DNA from: Triticum aestivum
Taxonomy: Eukaryota > Streptophyta > Magnoliopsida > Poales > Poaceae
Length of the DNA: 64,000 bases
Direction: 5' to 3'
Assembly (NCBI RefSeq): GCF_018294505.1
Contig: NC_057811.1
Location: 403,398,790 to 403,462,789, forward strand
Shown: positions 1-11,010 of the stretch, in pieces
How positions within the stretch are numbered: position 1 is the stretch's first letter
Layout: the number at the start of each line of letters is the position of its first letter
Made by a program: the position numbers and the translations under genes
Notes under the pieces: generated by a model
Database searches by the model: none
The model's input: the letters and a program-made list of their open reading frames with translations, nothing else
What the model was told of the DNA's origin: nothing

Positions 1-69
1 CAATCATTTCAGTCCGTATTTAGTCCATATTGAACTATCCAAAACATCTATATTTGTGGACGAAGGGAG
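1..69. mobile_element. Stowaway-type MITE, right end only
   Basis: The first bases read as the end of a Tc1/Mariner Stowaway MITE. They finish in gtggacgaagggag, the inverted form of the familiar grass terminus CTCCCTCCGTCC, and TA follows at 70-71 as expected for the target duplication. The left part lies outside the window. If the HAK gene continues to the left, this MITE sits in its fifth intron. Confidence 0.7.
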
Positions 70-73
70 TATT

Positions 74-922
74 AAATAAGGTCATCAACCATAGTGACAC
101 AAGTAAGAAATGTGAAACATGGTGTGCAATACCTCGTACTTTGAAAAGAGGGATTGTAAATAGTAATTAGTAGGGTGCAGAAAACAATATACTCAAGAGA
201 CGGTTGCTATCAAGTACGATGTTTACTGAACAAGTACTTGACAGCTATCTATAACAGTTACTCCCTAAAGCCTAAAGGAAGGAAGGAACAAATGTTAGGT
301 GGACCAAACAAGGGGATAAAATTATGGACAATTAGAAGAAAAAAAGGATATCACTTAGATTTTAGCGCAACTTTTTTTACAGTACCAAATAGACATATGT
401 GATCCTCGTATTGTCTATTACAACATCCCCCAGTATATAACACCGGTAGACTTGGAAACTCTCCTTCGGGCCTTTTTAATAGAAATTATGTGAATTTATC
501 ACAACTTTAATAATATTAAAAATGATATGACTACAATAATATTATTTTATATCTATATAACGTATCGACACACAAATAAGGTCATCAACCATAGTAACAA
601 GAAAGAGCAGTGCTATACGGACGATAAAACACGGACGATTCACGCACGACAGTGAAATCCAGCCACGCATGCAGCTGTACAGGGGAGCAACGGCCGCCGG
701 ATACTTAGTCGTCTTCACATCGTCTATGCTTTTATCGTGTGTATAGCAGTTTCGAACAAGAAATGCGAAACATGTTGTGCAATACCTCGTACTTTGAAAA
801 GAGGGATTGTAAATAATAAATTAGTAATTAGTAGGGTGTTATCAAGGGATTAATTAACTCATACTTTAAAAAGAGGGGTTGTAAATAGTAATTAGTAGGG
901 TGCTATCAAGGGATTAATTGTG
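74..922. repeat. Local duplication with three related units in a HAK intron
   Basis: A segment beginning aaggtcatcaaccatagt and ending agtaattagtagggtgc occurs at 78-180 and again, interrupted by a small transposon, at 580-839. The second half of the unit (tactttgaaaagaggg... tagggtg... atcaagggattaatt) is repeated once more in tandem at about 859-919. This accounts for most of the DNA left of the TA-rich tract. The 403-576 stretch between copies holds nothing I recognise. Confidence 0.75.
605..754. mobile_element. Mutator-like MITE with 9-bp target duplication
   Basis: A 150-bp element has imperfect terminal inverted repeats of about 35 bases (tgctatacggacgataaaa at the left, ttttatcgtgtgtatagca at the right). 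It is flanked by exact 9-base direct repeats aacaagaaa at 596-604 and 755-763. A 9-bp duplication is the mark of the Mutator superfamily. The homologous unit at 78-180 lacks it and so preserves an approximate empty site. No coding capacity. Confidence 0.8.
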
Positions 923-993
923 TGTTTCAGATGTTCAACTTAATCACTTGAGCCTATAGATCCGACTGGATGGATGGTTTGCGTCACCCTAAC

Positions 994-1039
994 TTATATA
1001 TATATATATATAATATATATATATAATATATATATATAT
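994..1039. repeat. TA dinucleotide microsatellite
   Basis: An uninterrupted-looking run of alternating T and A with two AA interruptions, about 46 bases long, just downstream of the last visible HAK exon (in intron 5 if the gene is intact). Likely length-polymorphic. Confidence 0.9.
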
Positions 1040-1165
1040 GGTAGGACTTTATTTTCCTCTTTGAATTGATTCATGCACGTAATTACTGAATGGTGTATTC
1101 AGAATTAAATTGGGAAGTTCGTATTTGGCAAATTGACAGAAGGGGTATCACCGAAACAGTCCTAC

Positions 1166-2562
1166 CTGAATTGATCTTTGCGAGAAATGTCCAAGATCTG
1201 CATACATAGCTTCCGAGCCTGCAGGTAATAGCATTTCAAATACGTCTGTGTTTTTGTGTGTAGTATAACCCCTTAACAGAGTCACAGCTAAGCAGTAGGC
1301 AACAGCCTACCTTATCCATACCTGTTACACAGAGAAGGATTCCACCCAGTGACAACCAGCCACCTTTTTGGGTCTTCTTGAGAAATTGGTACATGTAGTA
1401 CGGCGAAAGGGCTCGATACACATGGTGGTTCCAGTGGATGATATTGTAGAGCCCGATCATGCTTATGCAGAGAAGCCAAATGCAGACGATTGGCGCAAAG
1501 ATAAACCCAACTCTGTGTGTGCCATAGTGTTGCAGAGCAAACAAGCATATAAGTATGGCGCACGTCACCGGAAGCCCTACATCTGCACATTGGCACGCCA
1601 CATTAAGCATCCATATGCATGGTCCTCCAATCAAACATAGCAAGTTAGCACCAGTCGAATGCTCAAATGATAAACCAGCTCAATAGGAACCAGCAAGTAA
1701 AATCAAGCATTGATAATGTAGCAATAGTAGATAGAAACAACTGAAAGAAGAAACGGACTGGACCTACATTTGTGTTGCGCCTTCTCCATTGATAGCTCGA
1801 GCCCCGAGACCGCGGAGGACACTGAAAAGGGTTGGAGGAAGCACGTCGCTGGCGTCAGAGGGCCAAGAGACTGATTGAACGAGATGGGAGGGAGAGGGGT
1901 GAAGCAACAAACCGGAGAGCGCAGGGGTGAGCACGCCGTCGCCGATGAGCATGCACGTCCCGAGCAGCGCGAAGAGCAGCAGGAGCCGCTGCAGCACCCT
2001 GTACCTCTCCAGCACCGTCCTGGCCCTGGACCGGTCGCCGCGACGGCCGGCGGCGTCCTTGTCGTCCGCCATGAGGTCCTCGCTGTTGCCGCCGCCGGGA
2101 AGGAGGCCGGCGCGCACGTGGCGGCAGATGAGGGAGTAGAGCGCGAAGGTGCCGCCCTCGCCGCCGTCGTTGGCGCGGAGCACGATGAGGACGTACTTGA
2201 GGAGGGAGATGAGGGTGAGCGTCCAGAAGACGAAGGAGAGGACGCCGTAGATCTCCTCGTTGCCCGCCGTGTGCGTGATGTCGTCGCCGGCGAAGGCGCT
2301 CTTGAAGACGTAGAGCGGCGACGTGGCCACGTCGCCGTACACCACCCCGAGGCTCTGGTACGCCAGCAGCAGCACCGCGCCCCACGACTCCCCCTGCTTC
2401 CGCCGCGCAGCAGCAAGAAGAAGAAGCAGCAAAACCCGTCAGCACACAAACAAAGCCGCCCGAGCGAAGCTCCGGCGCCGAATCCAAGAAACCAGAGCGC
2501 TCGCTCGCTCGCTCACTCACCTTCCGCGGGGCCCCCGCGCCGTGCGCGAGCTCCAGATCCAT
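1166..2562 (-). CDS. HAK/KUP/KT-family potassium transporter, exons 1-5 (3' part off window)
   Basis: Membrane K+ (K+/H+) uptake carrier of the plant HAK/KUP/KT family. Five exons read on the minus strand: 2562-2521 ([14 protein letters not shown]), 2393-1913, 1821-1768, 1582-1322 and 1218-1166. All have GT-AG borders and the phases match, giving 297 codons of a family usually about 750-800 residues. Family hallmarks are clear: [12 protein letters not shown] followed by [10 protein letters not shown] near the N terminus, [11 protein letters not shown] at the end of exon 2, [13 protein letters not shown] in exon 3, [33 protein letters not shown] and GGILLCVTG in exon 4, then [12 protein letters not shown] in exon 5. 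The first four membrane helices are covered. No frameshift or stop interrupts the exons, so this looks like a live gene. The next exon was not found in the remaining 1165 bases, so intron 5 is MITE-filled and long, or the gene is truncated. Which HAK clade or paralogue it belongs to cannot be settled from this part. Confidence 0.88.
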
Positions 2563-2893
2563 GCCTTGCTCGCGTCCGCCCGGACTGCCCGCGCCTCAAT
2601 GCGCCGCGGCGCCCATGGGAGAGCCCGCGCTCCAAATCACCGGAAGAAGACGGACGGACGATTCCCGCCCGGCAAACCGCACCGCGGGGCACACAGCAGG
2701 ATTTATCGCCTTGGACGCTTCCGGGAGAATCCTCCTTCCTCCTCCGACGCGCACTCGCCGTCTCCAACCAGCTTTGCTCCTCCTCCGGGCCACGAAGACG
2801 GAAGCGGCAGCGGCGGCGGGTGCTTTTCTTTTGCCGCTCCGAGAAGGCCGCGACGAGTCAAACAAAACAAGTGAAGGGAACAGGGTCGGGCGG
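2563..2893 (-). promoter_or_regulatory. Presumed 5' UTR / proximal promoter of the HAK gene
   Basis: GC-rich DNA directly upstream of the HAK start codon, with CpG-rich runs, no repeats and no ORF with protein-like composition on the gene strand. Position and base composition suggest the 5' UTR and core promoter. No convincing TATA box was found, so the transcription start cannot be placed. The upstream limit is set by a hAT MITE. Confidence 0.45.
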
Positions 2894-3048
2894 CAGTGGC
2901 GTAGCTAGGGGGTGGCCAGGGTGGTCCATGGACCACCCTGGAATTTCCCCATAGTGTATTAAAAATATATTTCTTTGAAAATAAATAAACTTATGTAAAT
3001 ATTTCTATTGGTGGACCACCCTGACTTATTGGGCTGGCTACGCCACTG
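2894..3048. mobile_element. hAT MITE with perfect 8-bp target duplication
   Basis: A 155-bp non-autonomous element has terminal inverted repeats cagtggcgtagc / gctacgccactg and is flanked by identical 8-base repeats tcgggcgg at 2886-2893 and 3049-3056. An 8-bp duplication and the CAGTGGCG terminus identify the hAT superfamily. The inside contains a short palindrome around ggtccatggacc and repeats ggaccaccctg near both ends. It lies about 330 bases upstream of the HAK start codon. Confidence 0.9.
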
Positions 3049-3056
3049 TCGGGCGG

Positions 3057-4025
3057 AGAGACTGGAGAGCAAAGCCCGAGTGACCAGCCAACCAACCAAG
3101 CGGGTGCAAGAGGAAGAAGATAGGGACTACTGGTAGCAGTAGATGCGGGATGGCGCAGCGGTGGGCTCCACTCCTAGCTCCGGCTGGGGCGAATTTTTTT
3201 ATGTGGAGGTCGGGCGACGCGGAGCGGATCCTTGTAGCCGCGGAAGGTGGCAGGAAGGGAGGGCGGACGGATCGATCAATCGGGGCGGGACGGGACGCGT
3301 GGGCGATCGCGTCGGGCGCGATACGTGGTCGCGGCTTTTGTGTCACGCCTGCGACTATCTTCTATCCATTGTGCGTGGCTTTTAACGCCGGGGCATGTGC
3401 TTTTCGCTGGGGTTTGCTTGGTCGCCTTTTGCGCCCGGCTGCTTTAGTCGGTGAACAGCGGGTTACACATGTTGTTAGGGTGGAGCGGGAATCTGCTTAT
3501 ACTTATTACACTCTGGTGGTCGTGTCGTGGTGTTCAAGGATCACGGGAAGAAGGTGGCGGGCGAGCGGGTGAGCGAGCGAGCGAGCGATGTTGCATGGCA
3601 CGGCATCGGACTCTTTGGCTGGCGTGCAGGGACAGGAAATATATGGTTACATATGGCGTCTCTTCTTGGACTGCACTGTTAGAGGACGGGGTAGACATTT
3701 TGTGGAAGGGATGAGCCCATTGACTCGTAAAAGATGGGATGCAACGGAGGAGGACGGTCAGCGGAGGACTCAAGAATTAGACTCTACTAGGTTTATTGTT
3801 ATGTACTTTCAGCCATCTACAAAAGGCGTACACCGGTTACATGAATTCCATGAAGGAAGGGCGTTATGAGCCCGTTTCTGGGTGGACTGCCCAAAATGAC
3901 TCCGCCTTCCGTTTTCGCGTTCTCTTATCCTGAGAAAAGTTGCTTCACACGCTGACTCTCCTAGCCATGGCTCGCCCCTTCATTCTCCACATTTGGCGAT
4001 GTTCACATACGGGTGTGGCTATTTC
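3057..4025. other. Intergenic DNA, no gene recognised
   Basis: About 970 bases of moderately GC-rich sequence falling in GC to the right. Short ORFs exist on both strands but none has recognisable motifs or a gene-like layout. It may include distal promoter DNA of the HAK gene. Confidence 0.5.
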
Positions 4026-4164
4026 TTATCTAGATGAGAGTTAACTATGCCGCATCTAACTCGTGCACCATTTCATATCACATGCATTTTTCTTTTATTT
4101 TTTACTTGAATATTCAAAAGGTATAGGAGTTAGATGTGACTTTGTTTAGTCTCATCTAGATGAC
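4026..4164. mobile_element. Inverted-repeat MITE candidate
   Basis: Arms of about 37 bases at 4026-4062 (atctagatgagagttaac... catctaactc) and 4127-4164 (gagttagatgtgac... tcatctagatgac) are inverted copies at roughly 75 percent identity around an AT-rich centre of about 65 bases. The layout matches short fold-back MITEs common in grasses. The target duplication is not clear. Confidence 0.55.
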
Positions 4165-4335
4165 ATAAATGATGAGCGAAAATCACTGGAATTGAGGAGA
4201 GGTACGACATCTACTTGCGTTACCGGGGGTAAGAATAATAGTTTTTCATTTGATCACACGTTTGTTTGGTCTACGTGCGGAAAAGCTTCACGCTTTTTAT
4301 TCAAACGGGTGAAGTATGTTTTGCTCAAAATGATT

Positions 4336-4480
4336 CTCCTCCTAGTGAACGACAATACTTCCATCAACATTGACGTGCTTGTGGTGACTTCACTTGTCTT
4401 ATAACTAAGATTTTAATGGCTATCCTCCTAGTGAACGACAATACTTCTGTCAGCAATGACGTGTTGTCATTACTTCACCA
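4336..4480. repeat. Diverged direct repeat, two copies
   Basis: The phrase cctcctagtgaacgacaata with about 35 following bases occurs at 4336-4395 and again at 4422-4480. A small local tandem duplication with no coding content. Confidence 0.7.
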
Positions 4481-4975
4481 ATCTCCGAGCTATCTAACTC
4501 TAGCCTTGAACGCTTGTTTGTGTGAAAGTGTATGTGCATTTACATTACTTGGTGTATAAAAAGCAATATAAAATTCAAGTGGATTATAGTTATAATTCTA
4601 CTTATCAAGCAACCAACGTAGGTAACTTTTAAGACATACACTTCACTAAAATTCCCTCCAGATCCTTGGAAGCCTCTTTCCTATTGTAAATAATAGGCAT
4701 TGGCCTATGTATTTTCGCATTAAAGAGAAAGCAACGTGTGTGGAGAACATGCGGGATTTAGTCTGATACTGCCAATGAATTTCTCCACATACTGTGGATT
4801 CAAGTGATTGAAGGTATGCCATTCTTTTGATGAGGTTCGTGGGAAGCAACCTATAAATTCGGAGAAACAAATAGAGAGTGGTGGGAGAGACGAAGGGGTA
4901 TTGTATTGGACTTCTCAGAGAAAAAATAATGAAAACTGAACTCAAACTTGTCATTTATGAGTTGAAGGGCATATA
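4481..4975. other. Intergenic DNA, nothing recognised
   Basis: AT-rich sequence without a recognisable gene or repeat boundary on either strand. Confidence 0.4.
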
Positions 4976-5356
4976 GATACATTCCACAAGAAAAGTGATC
5001 CAAAGAGCTTTGTACAAAAAATCTGAATATTTCATTTTCAAAATTTCTATATAAAACCATGCAATCCAAAGAGACCATCATCTGAGAATACACTCGTAGA
5101 ACCATCTAGCTAAAATGAATTTACAATTAGGGAAATACCCCAATGGTGAAATTGACGCTAAGATACATTCCATGGGGAAGTGATCCAAAAAGCTTTGTAG
5201 GTAAAATCTGAATATTTCATTTTCCAAATTTCTATATAAAAAAGCATGCAATCCAAAGAGACCCTTATCTGAGAGTCCCTATACACCCATCGGGCCATCT
5301 AGCTAAACCATAATTTACAATTAGGGCAACACACCATTGGTAAAATTGAAGCTAAA
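4976..5356. repeat. Tandem duplication, unit about 185-195 bp
   Basis: Two head-to-tail copies, 4976-5160 and 5161-5356, both begin agatacattcca and both contain aatctgaatatttcatttt, catgcaatccaaagagac and accatctagctaaa-like blocks. Divergence and small indels show it is not recent. No coding content. Confidence 0.8.
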
Positions 5357-5420
5357 AGTAAGTACTCTTTTTCAAGATGCCTCTCGCGCCGATCTCGCAT
5401 GCATGGTGCAAGAACTGCTT

Positions 5421-5590
5421 GGGAGTTAATTCCGGATTACGCTCATGCACTGTTTGGAATTAAATTTCCTCGAACAACGGGAGTTAATACCGGGTTGCAC
5501 GCATGCATCTTTGGAATTAAATTCCCTCGAACAACGGGAGTTAATACCGGATTGCACGCATGCATCTTTGGAATTAAATTCCCTCGAATA
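5421..5590. repeat. Short tandem array, 57-bp unit
   Basis: About three units of 57 bases, each with ggaattaaat, cctcgaacaacgggagtta, ataccgg and gcacgcatgcatcttt. Units starting near 5457 and 5514 are almost identical; the outer units are partial or diverged. 57 is a multiple of three, so a short ORF stays open through it, but I read this as a minisatellite and not a gene. Confidence 0.8.
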
Positions 5591-6126
5591 AAGATGGGAT
5601 ATACATCGGCATAATAAGAACGGACACCGCTTGTTTGGCCTAATAACCCTGGACGGAGAAAGTAGCTACATCTCTCATTGTCCTTTGGTTTGTAAGTTCA
5701 TACGAGGTGACGTAAATGATTATGATCATCTATATTTATGAAATTTATTCTTCCATGCACTGGTGTTATCTTAGTTGGATGGTGCATTTATAGATGCAAA
5801 GTGGATCTCTATTGTCAAGTCTTATCTTGACCTGGCTATGATACCCGGACAATAGAAGAAACAATGTGTATTAGATGGAGTGAACCAAGAGTATGAATAG
5901 CATGAGTGACTCAAAAGGATAAAAGCACTAGTGTATGTTGGTACATTTTTTGATCGCCTTACTAAAGGTAAAGTGCAAGAAGTTCATTATATCATTATCA
6001 CTATGGATGGTAGATTGTACTTCGGCAAGTATGCGACCGAACCTAATGCAATGTGTTTTAGTTTGTACATAATATCATAGGTATTAGGAACCATACATGA
6101 AGTAAAAGCCAAGTGATTTTTGGGAT
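5591..6126. other. Left flank of the retrotransposon nest, nothing recognised
   Basis: No gene, terminal repeat or known family was recognised. It should be contiguous with 31692 onward in the ancestral sequence before gypsy element S inserted. Confidence 0.4.
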
Positions 6127-6131
6127 GTAGG

Positions 6132-7543
6132 TGATAACCCACAAGTATAGGGGATCGCAACAGTTTTCGAGGGTAGGTATTTAACCCAAATTTATAGATT
6201 CGACACAAGGGGAGCCAAAGAATATTTGAAGGTATTAGCAGCTGAGTTGTCAATTCAACCACATCTGAAGATTAATTATCTGCAGCAAAGTGATCAGTAG
6301 CAAAGTAGTTTGATAGTTTTGATAGTAGTGACAGCAGCAACGGTAACAGTAACAGTGATAGCAGTAATTTATAGCAAATGAAACAATGATGATAGCAATA
6401 GTAACGCAGCAAGATCAATAAGGATAAATTTGTACGCATTGGATCAGTGACTTGTTGGATGATATTCATCATGTGACAGTTATAACCTAGGGCGATATGG
6501 CAGTAGCTCCAGTTCATCGATATAATGTAGGCATGTATTTCGTAAATAGTCACACGTGCTTTATTAAAAGAACTTGCATGACATCTTTTGTCCTACCCTC
6601 CCGTGGCAGCGGGGTCCATATTGGAAACTAAGGGATATTAAGGCCTCCTTTCAATAAAGAACCGAAACAAAGCATTAACACATAGTGAATACGTGAACTC
6701 CTCAAACTACGGTCATCATCGGGAGTGGGCCCGGTTGTTGTCACTCCGGGATTGCCGGATCATAACACGTAGTAGGTGACTATAACTTGCAAGATCGGAT
6801 CTAAAACATGGATATAATGATGAATTCATAAATGGTTCAGATCTGAGTTCATGGCACCCGGGCCCAAAGTGACAAGCATTAAGCATGGCAAAGTCATAGC
6901 AACATCAATCTAAGAACATAGTGGATACTAGGGATCAAGCCCTAACAAAACTAACTCGATTACATGATGAATCTCATCCAACTCCTCACCGACCAGCAAG
7001 CCTACGAAGGAATTACTCACTCCCGGTGGGGAGCATCACGGAATTGGCGATGGAGATGGGTTGGTGATGACGAAGAACGAAGATCCCCCTCTCCGGAGCC
7101 CTAAACGGATTCCAGATCTGCCCTCCCGAGGAAGAACAGGGCTTGGCGGTGGCTCCATCTCGTGGATCCCAATAATTCTTTTTCCCTGATTTTTTCTGGA
7201 ATAATGCGAATTTATAGTATCAGGGGGGTCATCAGCGGGGCCACCAGGTGGGTACAACAAACCTGGGCGCGCCAGGAGAGGGGGGCGCGCCTTGGTGGGT
7301 TGTGCCCACCCAGGGGCCCCTCTCTGGTGGGTCTTGGCTCCAGAAATTCTTATTATTGATATAAAAAATTCTCGCAAAGTTTCGTTCCATTCCGAGAACT
7401 TTTATTTCTGCACAAAAACAACACCATGGTAGTTCTGCTGAAAACAGCATCAGTCCGGGGTTAGTTTCATTCAAATCATGCAAATTAGAGTCCAAAACAA
7501 GAGAAAAAGCGTGAGAAAAAATAGATACGTTGGAGACGTATCA
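6132..7543 (-). repeat. 3' LTR of element S (intact, 1412 bp)
   Basis: Starts tgataacccacaagtatagg and ends ttggagacgtatca on the plus strand. It matches 14231-15019 plus 31132-31686, differing at about 5 percent of positions by eye. It contains a GC-rich U3 block with several ggcgcgcc and gtgggttgtgcccacc motifs and an actataaatt TATA-like box (minus strand, about 7210-7220). Confidence 0.92.
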
Positions 7544-7558
7544 ACTCCCACAAGCTTA
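7544..7558 (-). promoter_or_regulatory. Polypurine tract of element S
   Basis: Read on the minus strand as taagcttgtgggagt directly before the 3' LTR, the expected place for plus-strand DNA priming. The same 15 bases recur exactly at 9562-9576. Confidence 0.75.
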
Positions 7559-9561
7559 AACCTTTGCTTGTCCTCAAGCAATTCAGTTGATAAACTGAAA
7601 GTGAGAAAGAAAAACTTTTACGAACTATTTTGCTCTTGTTTGTATAAATAAGCTTAAACAGCACCCAGGTTTCAGCCAGCATTATAACTAACCATGTCAA
7701 CAATAACTCTTAAAGATTATAATGACTCATATCAATGACATAATTAGCTAGCGAGTAATAATAGGAAATCTCAGACAGCAACACGTTGTCAAAACAACCA
7801 TGATATAATATGACAATAGTGGTATCTCGCTAGCCCTTTCTGAGACCGCAAAACATAAATGCAGAGCACCTCCAAAGTTGAAGCAGCGACTAAACATTGT
7901 AATTCATGGTAGAAAAGATCTAGTCATGATGCACCCAACATTAGCTATACACAATGCATAAATCATGACAGCTGTGCTCTACTCAGTTTCTGGCGCTTGT
8001 GTTTAGAAGGTGGTGACACAACATAAAAGTAAATAGAAAGTCTCTTCGCAGAGGGAAGCAGTGATTTGCAGAGGTGCCAGAGCTCAATTTTTAAAACAGA
8101 GGTAAATAATAATTTTGAGACATGCACCCTTCTCATTCACTTCACGACCATCAGTTATCAACATCTTACATGCTAAGCACGCTAGTGGCGATCCCCAAGC
8201 GGAAAGTAAAAGTTTTGACTCCATTGAGAGTTTTTGTTTGATTATTCAAGAGATGAACTCTTTTTTATATTTGCAATTTGGGACTGGGCACCCCTAATAC
8301 CGCCCATTTCCTCGTGCGATGGCGAGTGAATAAACACTCGACCTGAGGATAACATGCTTAGCACGGAAGATATCGACCACCTCCTGTCGTTCCATGAACG
8401 ATCCAGGCACACAAAAAGGATAAAAAATTTAGAAGTTTTTAGAGGTGGCACATGCAAATTTACTTAGGACGGCATGGTAATACCGCATATAGGTAGGTAT
8501 GGTGGACTCATCTGGAATAACTTTGGGTTCAAGGTTTTTGATGTACAAGCAGAATTCCCACTTAGTACAGGCGAAGGCTAGCAATTTAAGATTGGGAAGC
8601 GGCCAGCTAGAGAGAACAACGATCATGACCAGGCATTATGCATAAGTAACATTGGACACTAGCATGAGTAGGATATGAACACTATGAACATAAACATTAT
8701 AGAGGCTATGTTGATTTTGATTCAACTACATGCATGAACATGTACCAAGTCAAGCCACTCGAACATTCGGAGGAGGATGCCATATCATCATACTACATCA
8801 CAATCATTTTAACACTATGTTGATATCCAAGATAATTCATTATTGACTCCCAGCTACTTATGCATGGCATGAGAAACTATAATCTCTAATTGTCATTGCA
8901 AACATGTTTAATCTTAATGGGCTGAATCATGGGCACTAGGTTAAACATATTTACACAACAAGAACGAGTCGAGTTCATACCAGTTTCTCTTTGCCACGGC
9001 GAGCTCATCGAATATCGTCATTATTGCCTTCCACTTGCACGGCCGAATGATATGAAAATAATAATAATAGTGCAAGAGTGTTGTGGACTAAGCTGGAATC
9101 TGCAAACATTTTATTCAACACGACTAAATGGGCTCTTTATTAGTTCAACAGTTATTCATATGAGAGCCACTCAACATTTTCATCGTGGTCTTCTCCTCGG
9201 TACAACTCGAATAAAAAAGAAAAGAAATTCAGAGAAACACACTAAAATATTTTTGGAGTTTTTGGCTTTCTAGAACAAGCAAATAAAAAGCAAAAACGAG
9301 AAAAACTATTTACACAGGAAAGCTCCCAACAAGCAAAAGAAGAACAAGGAAATCTTTTTGGATTTTCTTTTTAATACTACTACTAAACATGCATAGAAAG
9401 TAAATTACTACAACTAATTTTTTTGGTTTTTCTAAAAATTTTCAAACACACAAGAAGAAAGCAAGAAAATAAATCTAAGCATGGATGATACAATGAAAAA
9501 GTATGAACACCGACAACTAGAATGATATGTGAACATGAATATAAAGTCTGTGAGAACACGT
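7559..9561 (-). other. Non-coding 3' region of element S
   Basis: About 2 kb between the end of the 342-residue ORF and the polypurine tract. No protein-like ORF on either strand; AT-rich. It would form the long 3' untranslated part of the element RNA. Confidence 0.6.
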
Positions 9562-9576
9562 ACTCCCACAAGCTTA
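9562..9576 (-). promoter_or_regulatory. Internal copy of the polypurine tract
   Basis: Exact 15-base repeat of the terminal tract, taagcttgtgggagt on the minus strand, placed just after the stop codon of the 342-residue ORF. It could act as a second plus-strand primer or be a relic of a duplication. Confidence 0.6.
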
Positions 9577-9586
9577 GGCTTTTGGC

Positions 9587-10615
9587 CTAAGTTGGTAATC
9601 GATCAGTAGCCTGGAGGGTAGTAGGGATCCTAAGGAGCGGGCATCCACTCATCCCATTGCGGAGGTGCCTGTGCAGGCTCGGCAGCAGCTTGAGCGTTCC
9701 AGTAAGAAAGGATGTCTGCAGGCATAATCCGGTATCCGCCCTGGCAACAGAATCAAACAAAGCAGGTGCAGGCAAGGGGATAACATCACGAGTGTCAATG
9801 TTATAAACCAAGTTATAAGGAATGGCAAGATCAGAACGGTCATGTGCAAGAAAGTGATGGTGATGCATGGCTGCACGGTCTAGGTAAACTGTGGTAAGAG
9901 GGACATCATGAGGGTGTATCGCAACCTCGAAGTGATCTGCCAAACGAATGGCAAAAATCCCACCATGTATTTTCCCCCGGGATTTATTAAGATGGAGGCG
10001 ACGAGCCACAATAGCTCCCATGCTATAAGTGTCGTCGCCCTCTATTGCGCGACGTAAAACAGCAAGGTCTGGTGAACTAAGTGCACCCACCTTCTCCCTA
10101 GCAAACAAGCATTTGGTAATAAAAAGTGCAAAGTAACGAACAGCAGGAAAATGTAAGCCACCGGCAGTGATGGCTGACACTCTCCTATCATCACCCACTG
10201 TCAAAGTGCGACAGAAATCCTCAAACTCAGCCGGCCTAGGCTCAGCCAAGCTCCCATCAGACGGGATCATGCATATGTCACAAAATTCAGTAAGTGGTAT
10301 CTGGTGGTTTTCAGCATATAAATCAAAGCTCACTTCAGGAGGATTATTTTTAGGCAAGAATGTAAAGTTTTGAACAAAGACATTTGTGAGGATTTGGTGT
10401 TGGTCACACTCATCTGCGATGAAGTCGGTGAGACCGGCATCGGCAATGAATTGCATGAACTCGTCATGAATTCCAGCTTCTTGCAGGAACGGGACATGCG
10501 GCCATTCGCACGGCCGTACCTCCGCTAACCTTCGAAGGTGGAGATCATTGTCAGAACACTCCCCAATAACACCCTTGGAGTTCTTCCTAGAGCCAAATTT
10601 CCTGAAGATATTCAT
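9587..10615 (-). CDS. Element S extra ORF, 342 residues, function unknown
   Basis: An uninterrupted frame on the minus strand starting MNIFRKFGSRKNSKG at 10615. The frame is open to 10627, but the first ATG is at 10615. Visible features are a run ECSDNDLHLRRLAEVRPCEW, a short Cys motif CDICMIP, a His cluster MHHHHFLAHDRSD and no zinc knuckle, retropepsin or polymerase motif. Similar proteins are, to my knowledge, encoded by related Triticeae gypsy elements between protease and 3' LTR, where the Athila lineage often carries an extra or env-like ORF. It has no obvious signal peptide or membrane span, so an envelope role is not supported. That it stays open while gag is broken suggests recent constraint or chance. 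An LTR-like block lies about 400 bases upstream and may drive its own transcript. Confidence 0.72.
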   Translation of the reverse strand: MNIFRKFGSRKNSKGVIGECSDNDLHLRRLAEVRPCEWPHVPFLQEAGIHDEFMQFIADAGLTDFIADECDQHQILTNVFVQNFTFLPKNNPPEVSFDLYAENHQIPLTEFCDICMIPSDGSLAEPRPAEFEDFCRTLTVGDDRRVSAITAGGLHFPAVRYFALFITKCLFAREKVGALSSPDLAVLRRAIEGDDTYSMGAIVARRLHLNKSRGKIHGGIFAIRLADHFEVAIHPHDVPLTTVYLDRAAMHHHHFLAHDRSDLAIPYNLVYNIDTRDVIPLPAPALFDSVARADTGLCLQTSFLTGTLKLLPSLHRHLRNGMSGCPLLRIPTTLQATDRLPT

Positions 10616-11010
10616 GTCCGCGTACAATTTTTCCTATGAACAAAAATCTGAATTTTTAGTTCACAAATTTTTTCCAACAAAACTTTACAAAACTAATAGC
10701 AACTACTCATAGGGATACATAGAGGCCATAGCAAGCATTCAAACTACTTAGAACACTAAAAAATTGAGCATGCAAGCACATCTACAGCAGCACCAAGAGT
10801 AGCTATTTATTCAAAGTATAAACCACTAGAACAAAAACTAATTGGATAAATGAAGGAATCACATACCAAGCAACAAATCCCCGAAACAGTTTCGGAAATA
10901 GAGCATCGAGCAAAGAGACCGAAAATGGCAGCAAAATGGGCAAGAACACGGGAGAGAGAGCAATGGGGATTTTTTCTGGAGGTAGGTGACAATGTGGGAT
11001 GAAGAGGTAA

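Noticed and set aside
1875..2954. 359-codon open frame on the plus strand
   Set aside because: It is the antisense shadow of GC-rich HAK exons and promoter. The minus strand holds the real gene, with conserved motifs and matching splice phases.
3143..3869. Several overlapping plus-strand ORFs of 60-140 codons
   Set aside because: No shared frame, motif, splice pattern or promoter; they look like chance frames in GC-rich intergenic DNA.
5399..5614. CRISPR-like array or repeat protein
   Set aside because: The 57-base units are contiguous with no spacers, and the genome is plant. A minisatellite explains it.
9587..10627. Start of the 342-residue ORF at 10627
   Set aside because: The codon at 10627-10625 is TTG. 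The first ATG in frame is at 10615, followed by a plausible N terminus.
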